Origin: Coriobacteriaceae bacterium
GTDB lineage: Bacteria; Actinomycetota; Coriobacteriia; Coriobacteriales; Coriobacteriaceae
DNA length: 64,000 nucleotides
Reading direction: 5' to 3'
Assembly (NCBI GenBank): GCA_902364645.1
Contig: CABJEP010000015.1
Span: 1-64,000, forward strand
Shown here: positions 46,422 through 54,295 of the stretch, piece after piece
How positions within the stretch are numbered: position 1 is the stretch's first letter
Layout of the letters: every line of letters begins with the position of its first letter
Notes under the pieces: model-generated
Database searches by the model: none
Told to the model about the DNA's origin: nothing
The model's input: only the letters and a program-made list of their open reading frames with translations
Made by a program: the position numbers and the translations under genes

Positions 46422-46540
46422 GTCCGCATGGGGTAACTTCCCAGCGCATTCCGCAGGACGAAAGAACCCCCGCCGCACGAAGTGCGCAGCGGGGGTTCTT
46501 TCATGTCCGAGGACGCGCTGGGAAGTTACCCCATGCGGAC
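46422..46540. repeat. Long structured hairpin family F, copy 1
   Basis: A 119-bp hairpin between the convergent tetR and larD genes. Outer arms of 26 bp (46422-46447 and 46515-46540) are perfect, inner arms of 13 bp (46461-46473 and 46489-46501) are perfect, and the tip CGCACGAAGTGCG folds again. It probably terminates transcription from both sides. A related copy lies at 49007. Confidence 0.93.
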
Positions 46541-46565
46541 GGCGGACAACCTATGTAGCCTTGGA

Positions 46566-47297
46566 CTAAAACATGCCCAAGAAACCATGCACAAACAGCG
46601 CAGCCACAATGGCACCGACAAACGGAGCGATACCAGGAACAAGCAGACCGTACTTCCAGTTGTTGTCAGCCTTGTTCTTGATCGGTAGCACCTGATAGGC
46701 CATGCGGGGACCAAGGTCGCGTGCCTGGTTCATGGCGAAGCCGGTGATGCCGCCCATGCCCATGCCAACGGCCCAGACAATCAGGCCGACGCAGATGGCG
46801 AGCATCAAAACGTTCTCGCCAGCACGGCTAGCAGCAGCAAGGATGGCGCTAATGAACACGAAGGTGCAGATGGCCTCGCAGAAGAAGTTGCGGGCATAGT
46901 TCGTACCCTCGGTGGTGGGGTTGGTCGAGAAGATGTTGCGCTGGGCAATGGGGTCGACGACGCCCTCGGAAGCCTTGAACTCATCGGCATACATAAACCA
47001 AGCGATCACGGCACCCACAAAGCCGCCGAGCATATCGGCAAGCATGAAGGGGATGCAGTTGCCCCACGGCACCAGGCCGACGATGCACTGGGCAAGCACC
47101 ATGGCGGGGTTCATGCACACGGCGCCGCCAAAGATAAACAGGCAGGCCGAGATACCAAAAGACCAGGTGGTGATGGCAAACATATGACCAGAGCCCTGAT
47201 ACTTGGTGCCCTTGAGCACGGTATCGCAGTGCACGCCCACGCCAAAGACGATCATGAGGGCCGTCGCGCCGAATTCGCAGAGGAGTTTGGTAAGCAT
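46566..47297 (-). CDS. larD: Aquaporin-family lactate/glycerol channel LarD
   Basis: Encodes 243 residues with six membrane helices of the major intrinsic protein family. The first pore motif is intact (CMNPAMVLAQ), but the second reads NQARDLGPR in place of NPARD. In Lactobacillus the lar operon includes such a channel, which passes lactic acid. Here it lies directly behind larA on the same strand (50 bp), which supports that role over glycerol uptake. The start ATG has AAGG four bases upstream. Confidence 0.87.
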   Translation of the reverse strand: MLTKLLCEFGATALMIVFGVGVHCDTVLKGTKYQGSGHMFAITTWSFGISACLFIFGGAVCMNPAMVLAQCIVGLVPWGNCIPFMLADMLGGFVGAVIAWFMYADEFKASEGVVDPIAQRNIFSTNPTTEGTNYARNFFCEAICTFVFISAILAAASRAGENVLMLAICVGLIVWAVGMGMGGITGFAMNQARDLGPRMAYQVLPIKNKADNNWKYGLLVPGIAPFVGAIVAALFVHGFLGMF

Positions 47298-47346
47298 AAA
47301 ACCTTATCTTTCTTGTCGGTTATAAACGATTCGTTTGGGCCACGCA

Positions 47347-48624
47347 CTAGTGCTGCGCGACGACAACGCCCAGGCCATCGGGAATGACGGCAACCTTGGC
47401 ATCGGCACCCTTCATCTCAAAGGCGAGCTTGAGCGCCTCCTCGATAGTGTTGACCGGCGTCATGTGCATATCCTTGAGCATCTGGTGATCGCACAGGTCG
47501 GTGACCATGATCACGGGGTGATGCGCCAGGATGCGGGCAAAGATCTGGCTCGTCCACTGGTCGGGCAGGGTCTCGTCCTTGGGACGGTCGATGCAGGCGC
47601 GCTCAAACTCTGCCGGATCGTTGTCGGCGATGTTGTGATAGAAGCCCTCGCCACCGTGACCGTCGGCACAACCGGCGACATCGATGATCACACCGCCCTC
47701 GGGAAGCGTGGCCTCGGCAGCGCACATGCCCTTCACGGCCTGATAGATGTTCTGGTCGAGCGGGTAACCACCGTTGGTAGTGATGGCAATCTCGCACTCG
47801 ACGGGCTCAACGCCGGCAAGGCTCTTCACGAAGTCGCAGCCGGCCTCGTGCGCCTTGTGGATGTCGCCGGCAAAGGAGCCAATGACCTCGTGCTTGCCGT
47901 TGAGCACCACGTTGAGCACAAAGGCAAGGTGAGCCATCTCGGCAGCGGCAAACATATCCTCGCTCACGTGGTTGTGGCACAGGTTGCCGGCACGCGAGTG
48001 GGAATCGTTCACAAACTGACCGTTGTGGTTGTACATGATGGTCTTGTAGCTGGCGATGCCGGGCAGGACGGACTTGCGGCTACCAGAGAAACCGGCAAAG
48101 AAATGCGGCTCAATGAAGCCCTCGGCAAGCAGCAGATCGCAATCGGCAGCAATCTTGTTGATGATGCACTCGCCACCAGAAGGCAGGGTACCGATCTTTT
48201 TCATCATGCTGTCGTCGGTCGCGACATGCATGACGATCTCCTCGTTAGCGACGATCTCCTCGCCGTACTTGTTAACGAGTTCCTCGTGCGTCGAGGGGCG
48301 ATGCATGCCGGTCGCGACCAGGATGCGCACACGTGCCTCGGGAGCGGCAGCGTGGATGTGATGCAGCAGAATAGGCATCGTCACACGCGAGGGAACGGGA
48401 CGCGTATGGTCGGAGCTAATGATAACGATATCCTTCTTGCCAGCACAAAGCTCCTCGAGCGAAGGCGAGCCATAAGGGTTGGCAAGTGACTCCTCTACCA
48501 GCTCTTCCTGAGATTTTGTAGTCTTAAACTCGTTTTGATGACCTTCCATCACACCCGCGAAGTTCTTATCCTCGAGCTCCAGATGCAACGTCTTGTGGTC
48601 AAACGGCAGTTCACATTCAAACAA
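47347..48624 (-). CDS. larA: Lactate racemase LarA (nickel-pincer enzyme)
   Basis: Encodes 425 residues, interconverting D- and L-lactate or a related 2-hydroxyacid. The start chosen is TTG with AGAGGG nine bases upstream; it brings the protein to family length, and key residues then fall on the Lactobacillus numbers: Arg75 in DHTRPVPS, His108 in ATGMHRP, His174 in IEPHFFAGF and Lys184 in SGSRKSVLPG, the lysine that binds the cofactor. larD follows. The cofactor genes larB and larC lie on the opposite strand beyond a hairpin; larE is not in the window. Confidence 0.92.
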   Translation of the reverse strand: MFECELPFDHKTLHLELEDKNFAGVMEGHQNEFKTTKSQEELVEESLANPYGSPSLEELCAGKKDIVIISSDHTRPVPSRVTMPILLHHIHAAAPEARVRILVATGMHRPSTHEELVNKYGEEIVANEEIVMHVATDDSMMKKIGTLPSGGECIINKIAADCDLLLAEGFIEPHFFAGFSGSRKSVLPGIASYKTIMYNHNGQFVNDSHSRAGNLCHNHVSEDMFAAAEMAHLAFVLNVVLNGKHEVIGSFAGDIHKAHEAGCDFVKSLAGVEPVECEIAITTNGGYPLDQNIYQAVKGMCAAEATLPEGGVIIDVAGCADGHGGEGFYHNIADNDPAEFERACIDRPKDETLPDQWTSQIFARILAHHPVIMVTDLCDHQMLKDMHMTPVNTIEEALKLAFEMKGADAKVAVIPDGLGVVVAQH

Positions 48625-49006
48625 TGACGAGCGCCCTCTTCCTTTCAACTGACACACTAGATAAACCGTTGGAAGGATACGCCGCTCACCGAAAAACTCC
48701 ACCGTCCACCGACTCATTAACACAACGTTCATATTTGACCCACAACAAAACGGCCGTGATCCCAAACGGGACCGCAGCCGCTACAGTCGTAAGTCAAGAA
48801 GCGCCACATGCATCTCAATCCCGATCGATAAGACGCGAGGCGCGAAGCGCGCCTTATTCCCTTCAGCTTTAATCCCAGAAGACCGAGGACGAAGGGACCC
48901 GACGGGTTTCCCTCTGAATGCATTCCGCAGCACGAAGCCCCATCAAAGTGCGCGAAGCGCGCCATCTTTTCCCCAGCCAGTAATCCTCCGAAGACCGGAC
49001 ATCGCA
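48625..49006. other. Intergenic region upstream of larA with a partial family F copy
   Basis: No gene is evident. The stretch holds the larA promoter region and, at 48917-48962, a fragment (GCATTCCGCAGCACGAAGC and nearby AAGTGCGCGAAGCGCGC) resembling the left half of the family F hairpin. The rest looks like decayed repeat sequence. Confidence 0.5.
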
Positions 49007-49133
49007 GGGGCCGCCATATGTTTACTTTCCGGCGCACTCCACAGGACGCAAGAAGCCCTCGCCGCACGAAGTGCGCAGCGAGGGCTTCTTGCATGTCCGA
49101 GGACGCGCCGGAAAGTAAACATACGGCGGCCCC
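49007..49133. repeat. Long structured hairpin family F, copy 2
   Basis: A 127-bp hairpin with outer arms 49007-49035 and 49105-49133 (28 of 29 pairs) and inner arms GCAAGAAGCCCTCGC and complement. The tip CGCACGAAGTGCG is identical to copy 1, while the arms differ in sequence but still pair. It starts 24 bp past the ppc stop codon. Confidence 0.93.
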
Positions 49134-49157
49134 GGACAGCGACTACAGGGCTATCGA

Positions 49158-51971
49158 TTACCCCGTGTTCTGCAATCCTGCCGAGACGCCGGTCACAGTC
49201 GAAAGAATCAGGCTCATGTACTCGGCCTTCTTCTCCTCCGCCATCTCGTCCTGGTTCATACGCACCTCGCGAAGGGCGCGGACCTGAGCGATGGACAGGG
49301 CGTCGACGTAGGGGTTGCGCACACGAACGGCGCAGCCAAGCACGCGGCGACGCTGCAGCGGCCACTCGTCACCGACGATGGCAAGGACCCACTTACGGGT
49401 AAGCTGCATCTCGGTGAAGACCTTCTCGGACAGATCCTGGCGATCGCCCAGGTGCAGGTACATCTTGGCGATGCGCTGATCGGTCTTAGCGATCGACATC
49501 TCGATGTTGTCGATGAACGTGCGGAAGAACGGCCACTCCTGGTAGGCAGCCTTGAGCTGGTCAAGATCGCCCAGCTGCTCGCAGGCGGTGCCCAGGCCGT
49601 ACCAAGCGGCCAGGTTAATGCGCGCCTGGCTCCAGCTGAAGATCCACGGAATGGTACGCAGGTCGTCGAGCGACTTGGCACCCAGACCGCGCTTGGCGGG
49701 ACGCGAGCCGATCGGCAGCAGACCGACCTCGGTCAGCGGCGTCACGGTCGAGAACCACGGTGTAAAGTCCTCGGTATTCAGCAGGTCCAGATAGCGCTCA
49801 TGGCTTACTGCGTTGAGCTTCTCCGCCATATCCCAAAACTTCTGCGTGGTCTCGGTGTTGGTCTTCTCGACGCTCGGGGCCGACTGCAAAAGCGTTGCGG
49901 CGGCAACGGACTCAACATGGCGCTGAGCCAGCGTGCGGTTGCCGTAACGGGCAAAGATGACCTCGCCCTGCTCGGTGAGCTTAAAGAAGCAGTTGACCGA
50001 ACCCTTGGGCTGCGCCAGCACGGCCTTGTTGGCCGGACCGCCGCCACGGCCCACGGCACCGCCGCGACCGTGCATGAGCACCAGGTCGATATCGTTCTTC
50101 TCGGCCCACTTGGCAATGCGCTCCTGCGCGGAGTGCAGCGCGAGCATGGCCGTGGTAGGACCGGCATCCTTGGAGGAGTCGGAATAGCCCAGCATGACCT
50201 CCATGCGGCGGTTGGTCTGGGCAAGGCGCTTTTGCACCACGGGCAGCGTAAGCATCTGGTCGAGCACGTCGACGCAGCCCTCGAGGTCCTCGAGCTGCTC
50301 GAACAGCGGGATCACGTCGAGCTCGGGGACATCCTCCTCGTGTGCAAAGGACAGGTGGGCAAGCTCAAAGACGTCGGCCACATGCTGGGCGCTCTTGGTG
50401 AACGAGATGATGTAGCGGTGCGCCATCTTCTTGCCGTAGCGCTTTTGGATGGAGCCGATAGCACGGAAGGTATCGATGACCTCGCGCGTCATGGGCTGCA
50501 GATCGCCGTGGATACCGTTCTCGTGGATATCCTTGAGGGCGCGGGCGTGCACCACGGAGTGCTGACGGAACTCCATCTCGACCATATGGAAGCCGAAGGA
50601 CTCGACCTGCCAGATGATGGTCTGGACCGGGCCGTAGGCAGCACGGACGGCACCGCAAGCGGCCAGCGAGCGCTGGACGACGCGCAGGTCATCCAGGAAC
50701 TCATCGGCGCTGTGGTACATGGTGTCGGTGATGCGACGCACGGTGGCGTTCAGACGATCGGCCATGACGAGCATGACGGCGCGATGCGGCTCGTGCTCGG
50801 AGATCAGCTCGGCGCGGGCCGTGTACTGGGTGCTCATCTCGACCTGATGGTTCCACAGGTTGATGAGCTCGGCAGAAGGCTTGCTGTAGGTGGCCTCGAG
50901 CGTGAGGTTGCGGCCGATGCGGCGGCACTTGTCCTCGAGCTTGAGCACCATGTGAGTGAAGTACTTGGCGGCGACCTCACGGCTCACCTTGGCGGTGACG
51001 TTGGGGTTACCGTCGCGGTCGGAACCGATCCAGCTGCCGGGATGGAAGAACGCCGGGCACAGCGGCGGCACGGTACCGGCCTTGTCGCCCAGCACCCAGT
51101 CGTCAAAGCGACGATAGATGACGGGGATGACGTCGAACAGCGTGTTATCGAAGATGTCGATGATGGTATCGGCTTCCTCGACCGGCGTGGGCTTCTTGAG
51201 CGCGATGGGGCTCGTACGCACCAGGGCGTCGATCTCCTGCAGCATATGGCGCTCGTTCTCCACCAGGTCGGAGCCGCCCAGACGCGGACGCTCCTCCAGC
51301 AGATTGGAGATACGGCGAATCTTGCCCTCGACGGCCTTGCGACGGGCCTCGGTGGGATGTGCGGTAAAGACAGGGTGGAACTCGAGCTTGCCGAGCAGCT
51401 CGTTGGCGCCCTCGACACCCATCTCGTTTACCAACCGGTGATAGGCGACGGTGAGCTCGTTGGCGGGATCGACCTCGGTATCGGTCGATGCGCCGGCCTC
51501 GCGCTCGCGCAGCTGCGCCACACGGTAGTTCTCCTCCGACAGGTTTGCCAGGTGGAAGAAGCTCGTAAAGGCGCGAACGATGACCTGCTGCTTATCGAGC
51601 GGCAGACTGTCGATAAGATCGACGACCTCACGGAATGCCACGGCGGTGGGCTCGTCGGCGGTGGGCACGCCCTGCTCGTCGACGGCCTCGTCGGCAGCGC
51701 GGGTACCGGGGTTGCCGGCATTGGCCACAATCTCGGCCGACAGGATCTTGTCGAACAGGTCCGCGATCTCAGGATCATACTCGCTAAGCACACGACGCTC
51801 CAGGCGCAGGAACAGCGCCAGATTGTCGCGCAGCTCCTCGGGGATCTCGATCTCGGCGAGACGCTCCCTGGACTCGGCATTCGAGCCGATTCGGTTAACG
51901 AGGCGGTTGACCACGGCAGCGACGCGCGCCGCGGCTTCGGGTACAGACTGGTTGCTTAGGTTCTCAGCCAC
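49158..51971 (-). CDS. ppc: Phosphoenolpyruvate carboxylase
   Basis: Encodes 937 residues. It makes oxaloacetate from PEP and bicarbonate, feeding succinate and aspartate synthesis. The first catalytic histidine is in VFTAHPTEARR, the second in LMHGRGGAVGRGGG, and FHPGSWIGSDRDGNPNV and the C-terminal QNTG, needed for activity, are present. A GTG with GGGAGG four bases upstream was taken as start; an ATG 12 bases earlier has its Shine-Dalgarno only one base away. The gene stands alone and ends before the family F hairpin. Confidence 0.96.
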   Translation of the reverse strand: MAENLSNQSVPEAAARVAAVVNRLVNRIGSNAESRERLAEIEIPEELRDNLALFLRLERRVLSEYDPEIADLFDKILSAEIVANAGNPGTRAADEAVDEQGVPTADEPTAVAFREVVDLIDSLPLDKQQVIVRAFTSFFHLANLSEENYRVAQLREREAGASTDTEVDPANELTVAYHRLVNEMGVEGANELLGKLEFHPVFTAHPTEARRKAVEGKIRRISNLLEERPRLGGSDLVENERHMLQEIDALVRTSPIALKKPTPVEEADTIIDIFDNTLFDVIPVIYRRFDDWVLGDKAGTVPPLCPAFFHPGSWIGSDRDGNPNVTAKVSREVAAKYFTHMVLKLEDKCRRIGRNLTLEATYSKPSAELINLWNHQVEMSTQYTARAELISEHEPHRAVMLVMADRLNATVRRITDTMYHSADEFLDDLRVVQRSLAACGAVRAAYGPVQTIIWQVESFGFHMVEMEFRQHSVVHARALKDIHENGIHGDLQPMTREVIDTFRAIGSIQKRYGKKMAHRYIISFTKSAQHVADVFELAHLSFAHEEDVPELDVIPLFEQLEDLEGCVDVLDQMLTLPVVQKRLAQTNRRMEVMLGYSDSSKDAGPTTAMLALHSAQERIAKWAEKNDIDLVLMHGRGGAVGRGGGPANKAVLAQPKGSVNCFFKLTEQGEVIFARYGNRTLAQRHVESVAAATLLQSAPSVEKTNTETTQKFWDMAEKLNAVSHERYLDLLNTEDFTPWFSTVTPLTEVGLLPIGSRPAKRGLGAKSLDDLRTIPWIFSWSQARINLAAWYGLGTACEQLGDLDQLKAAYQEWPFFRTFIDNIEMSIAKTDQRIAKMYLHLGDRQDLSEKVFTEMQLTRKWVLAIVGDEWPLQRRRVLGCAVRVRNPYVDALSIAQVRALREVRMNQDEMAEEKKAEYMSLILSTVTGVSAGLQNTG

Positions 51972-52135
51972 GTTTCCTCCCATTCCTCCTTCTATGCACG
52001 TAACATGCGGTATTCATTATAGGCGCTTGCGAAATACTTTCGACACTGATTGCGCTTTACCACACAAAAGTATTTTCTGCATTGCAAGGGTTTTTGCTCT
52101 AAATGGTCGTATTTCTCGGTGGACGGCATACACAA

Positions 52136-52171
52136 ACGGGGGCATTCCGCATAAATGCGAAACACCCCCGT
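52136..52171 (-). terminator. Terminator of hisS
   Basis: ACGGGGG pairs with CCCCCGT around an inner CGCAT/ATGCG hairpin, followed by TTTGTG on the minus strand. It lies 58 bp past the hisS stop. Confidence 0.8.
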
Positions 52172-52228
52172 AACAATCGCTCGCAATGGACGAGACACTC
52201 AAGCGGGTCCGCAGCTCAAAAAGATGCG

Positions 52229-53542
52229 CTACAGGCGCTCACGAACCGCCTCGACGACGTTGGCCAGCTCGGCAAGGACCTCTTCGTGGCTCTCCATGTC
52301 GCGCACCTTGACCTTGCCGGCGGCAAGCTCGTCGCCGCCCAGGACCAGGATGAGCTTGGCGCCCACCTTATCAGCCTGCTTAAACTGAGCTTTGAGCGAA
52401 CGGCCCTGATAGTCGGCCTCGGTCACGATACCTGCGGCGCGAAGCTCCTGCGTAATGGCAAAGACGTTCTGGCGCAGCTCCTTGCCGGCGTTGGCGACAT
52501 AGACGCACGGGGCCTCCTCGGCACCCAGATCGCTGCCAAAGGCCTGCAGGGCCAGCAGGGCGCGCTCAAAACCGACAGCGAAGCCGACGCCCGCCGTGGG
52601 CTTGCCACCCTCGAGCTCGACCAGGCCATCGTAGCGGCCGCCGCCGCCGATGGAGCCGACGCCGGCGCCGGGAGCCTCGACCTCAAAGACGGTACGGGTG
52701 TAGTAGTCCAAGCCACGCACCAAGGTGGGATCCTCGACATACTCGATACCCGCCGCATCCAAATAGCGCTTGACCTGCTCGTAGTGCTCGCGGCACTCAT
52801 CGCACAGGTTGTCGCCCATCAGCGGTGCGTCGGCCATGATTTCGCGGCAGTGGTCGTTCTTGCAGTCGAAGGCACGCAGCGGATTGAGCTCGGCGCGCTC
52901 GCGGCACTCGTCGCACATCTCGTCGGCGTGATCGAGGATAAACTGCTTGACCTGCTCGCGATAGGCCGGACGGCATTGGGCATCGCCCATCGAGTTAATG
53001 AGCAGACGGAGCTTGGAAAGATCGAAACCAAGGCGCTTGTAGAACTCCATGAGCATGATGATGCACTCGGCGTCTGCTGCCGGATCGGGAGCGCCGAGCC
53101 ACTCGATGCCCACCTGGTGGAACTGGCGCAGGCGACCCTTCTGGGGACGCTCGCCACGGAACATGGCCTCGGCATAATAAGCCTTAAACGGCGTGGAGCC
53201 CTGGGGCACCAGGTTGTTCTCCACGATTGCGCGCACCACACCGGCCGTGCCCTCGGGACGAAGCGCCAGGCGCTGCTTGGGCTTGAGCTTGCTATCGGTG
53301 CCCTCAGCAAAGACGCGCTCCAGGTTGGCGCCGCTAAAGACGCGGAACATCTCCTTGCGCACGACGTCGGTCGACTGGCCGATGCCGTGGACAAAGACGT
53401 CCACCTGCTCGATCGCGGGCGTCTCGATGGGCTTAAAGCCAAACGGCTCGAATACGCCGGCCGCAATCTGCTGCATCTTTTGCCAAGCGCGCATCTCGGC
53501 GCCGATAAGGTCGCGGGTTCCCTCCGCCTTCTGTGCCTGCAT
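52229..53542 (-). CDS. hisS: Histidyl-tRNA synthetase
   Basis: Encodes 437 residues of a class II synthetase. The N-terminus (GTRDLIGAEM...FEPFGFKPIETPAIE) contains motif 1; motif 2 is AMFRGERPQKGRLRQFHQVG; the histidine-specific VRGLDYYTRTVFE and the motif 3 arginine in GVGFAVGFERALLAL are all present. A cysteine-rich insertion (CDECRERAEL...CKNDHC...CDECREHY) is typical of some Gram-positive HisRS. The start ATG has AAAGG nine bases upstream. It is usually paired with aspS; here the two lie 9 kb apart. Confidence 0.96.
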   Translation of the reverse strand: MQAQKAEGTRDLIGAEMRAWQKMQQIAAGVFEPFGFKPIETPAIEQVDVFVHGIGQSTDVVRKEMFRVFSGANLERVFAEGTDSKLKPKQRLALRPEGTAGVVRAIVENNLVPQGSTPFKAYYAEAMFRGERPQKGRLRQFHQVGIEWLGAPDPAADAECIIMLMEFYKRLGFDLSKLRLLINSMGDAQCRPAYREQVKQFILDHADEMCDECRERAELNPLRAFDCKNDHCREIMADAPLMGDNLCDECREHYEQVKRYLDAAGIEYVEDPTLVRGLDYYTRTVFEVEAPGAGVGSIGGGGRYDGLVELEGGKPTAGVGFAVGFERALLALQAFGSDLGAEEAPCVYVANAGKELRQNVFAITQELRAAGIVTEADYQGRSLKAQFKQADKVGAKLILVLGGDELAAGKVKVRDMESHEEVLAELANVVEAVRERL

Positions 53543-53605
53543 GGGCAAACACCTTTCTTTTGTATCGCGTCATAGATAGTGGACATTATACGGCACAAAC
53601 ACAAA

Positions 53606-53809
53606 CCGCGGCGGTGCATCTGACCGAACGAGGGTATGGGGGCTCGTTCGGCCAGATGCGCCGCCGCGGCAGCCGATCCGCTTTCCTCCGACCCCTTTGG
53701 GTCACATGATCTGCTGGGGACGGAGGAAAACGGATCATTTCGTAGGCCCGTGGCCGCCTTGGAAACCGAATGATGGTACGAGCATCCATTCGGCTTCCAG
53801 GGCGGCCAC
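53606..53809. repeat. Array of three strong hairpins
   Basis: Three imperfect inverted repeats follow each other with gaps of 5 and 13 bp. The arms are 53606-53632 with 53643-53669, 53675-53690 with 53721-53736, and 53750-53773 with 53786-53809. Each spans 60-64 bp and none shares arm sequence with the others. No gene is visible in the stretch, which lies between hisS and a decayed transporter gene. Confidence 0.85.
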
Positions 53810-53846
53810 GAACAGAACGGGGCAAACAGAAAAGAGCGACTGACGT

Positions 53847-54255
53847 CTACTCCCCCGCCACGCTCGCGCGCAGCTTGGCGGCGATGGGCTCAGACGCCAG
53901 CAAGAACGCCAGCATGACCACGGAGCACGCCAGGCACACAATCCAGATGCTCGCAAAGGAGCCCGTGGCATCGAACAGCACGCCCGAGACGATGGCGCCC
54001 ACGGTGCCGCCGACCATCTCGAGCGAGGTAATGGTGCCCGTGACCTTACCGAGGTCGGCAATGCCAAACTGCTTAGACGCAGCGATCGTGGGCGTTGGAG
54101 ATGGTGTACTGCGCAAGGGAAATGCCCAGGTCGCTGACGATCAACGGCTGGAACAGGCTCATGCAGTTGACGAAAATCGTGTAGCACGTGGCCATGATCA
54201 CGAAGCCAGAGGCCACCACGAGCCAGCCGGGGAAGAGCTTACGTTGCTGAGACAT
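53847..54255 (-). pseudogene. Collapsed MFS transporter gene
   Basis: The 5-prime part starts normally (AAGGAA, then ATG) and encodes the first helix and loop of an MFS protein (GWLVVASGFVIMATCYTIFVN...LGISLAQYTISNA). Near 54090 the sequence jumps, in another frame, to the last two helices (KQFGIADLGKVTGTITSLEMVGG...FASIWIVCLACSVVMLAFLLA). About eight to ten helices (near 900 bp) are missing, and the two parts are out of frame. It lies 40 bp behind the M20 amidohydrolase gene, so the pair was probably once an uptake-and-cleavage operon. Confidence 0.85.
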
Positions 54256-54295
54256 GCTGTTCCTTTTTTAAACAAACGAGTAGCAAGATTGGGTG

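Noticed and set aside
49452..51959. 835-codon plus-strand open frame antisense to ppc
   Set aside because: It is the mirror of a well-supported essential-type gene in G+C-rich DNA; its composition (Gly, Asp, His, Leu) is typical of antisense frames. The same applies to 22880-24967 against ligA, 35249-37162 against the flavin reductase, 41498-43147 against aspS, 52103-53575 against hisS and 12842-14365 against bglP.
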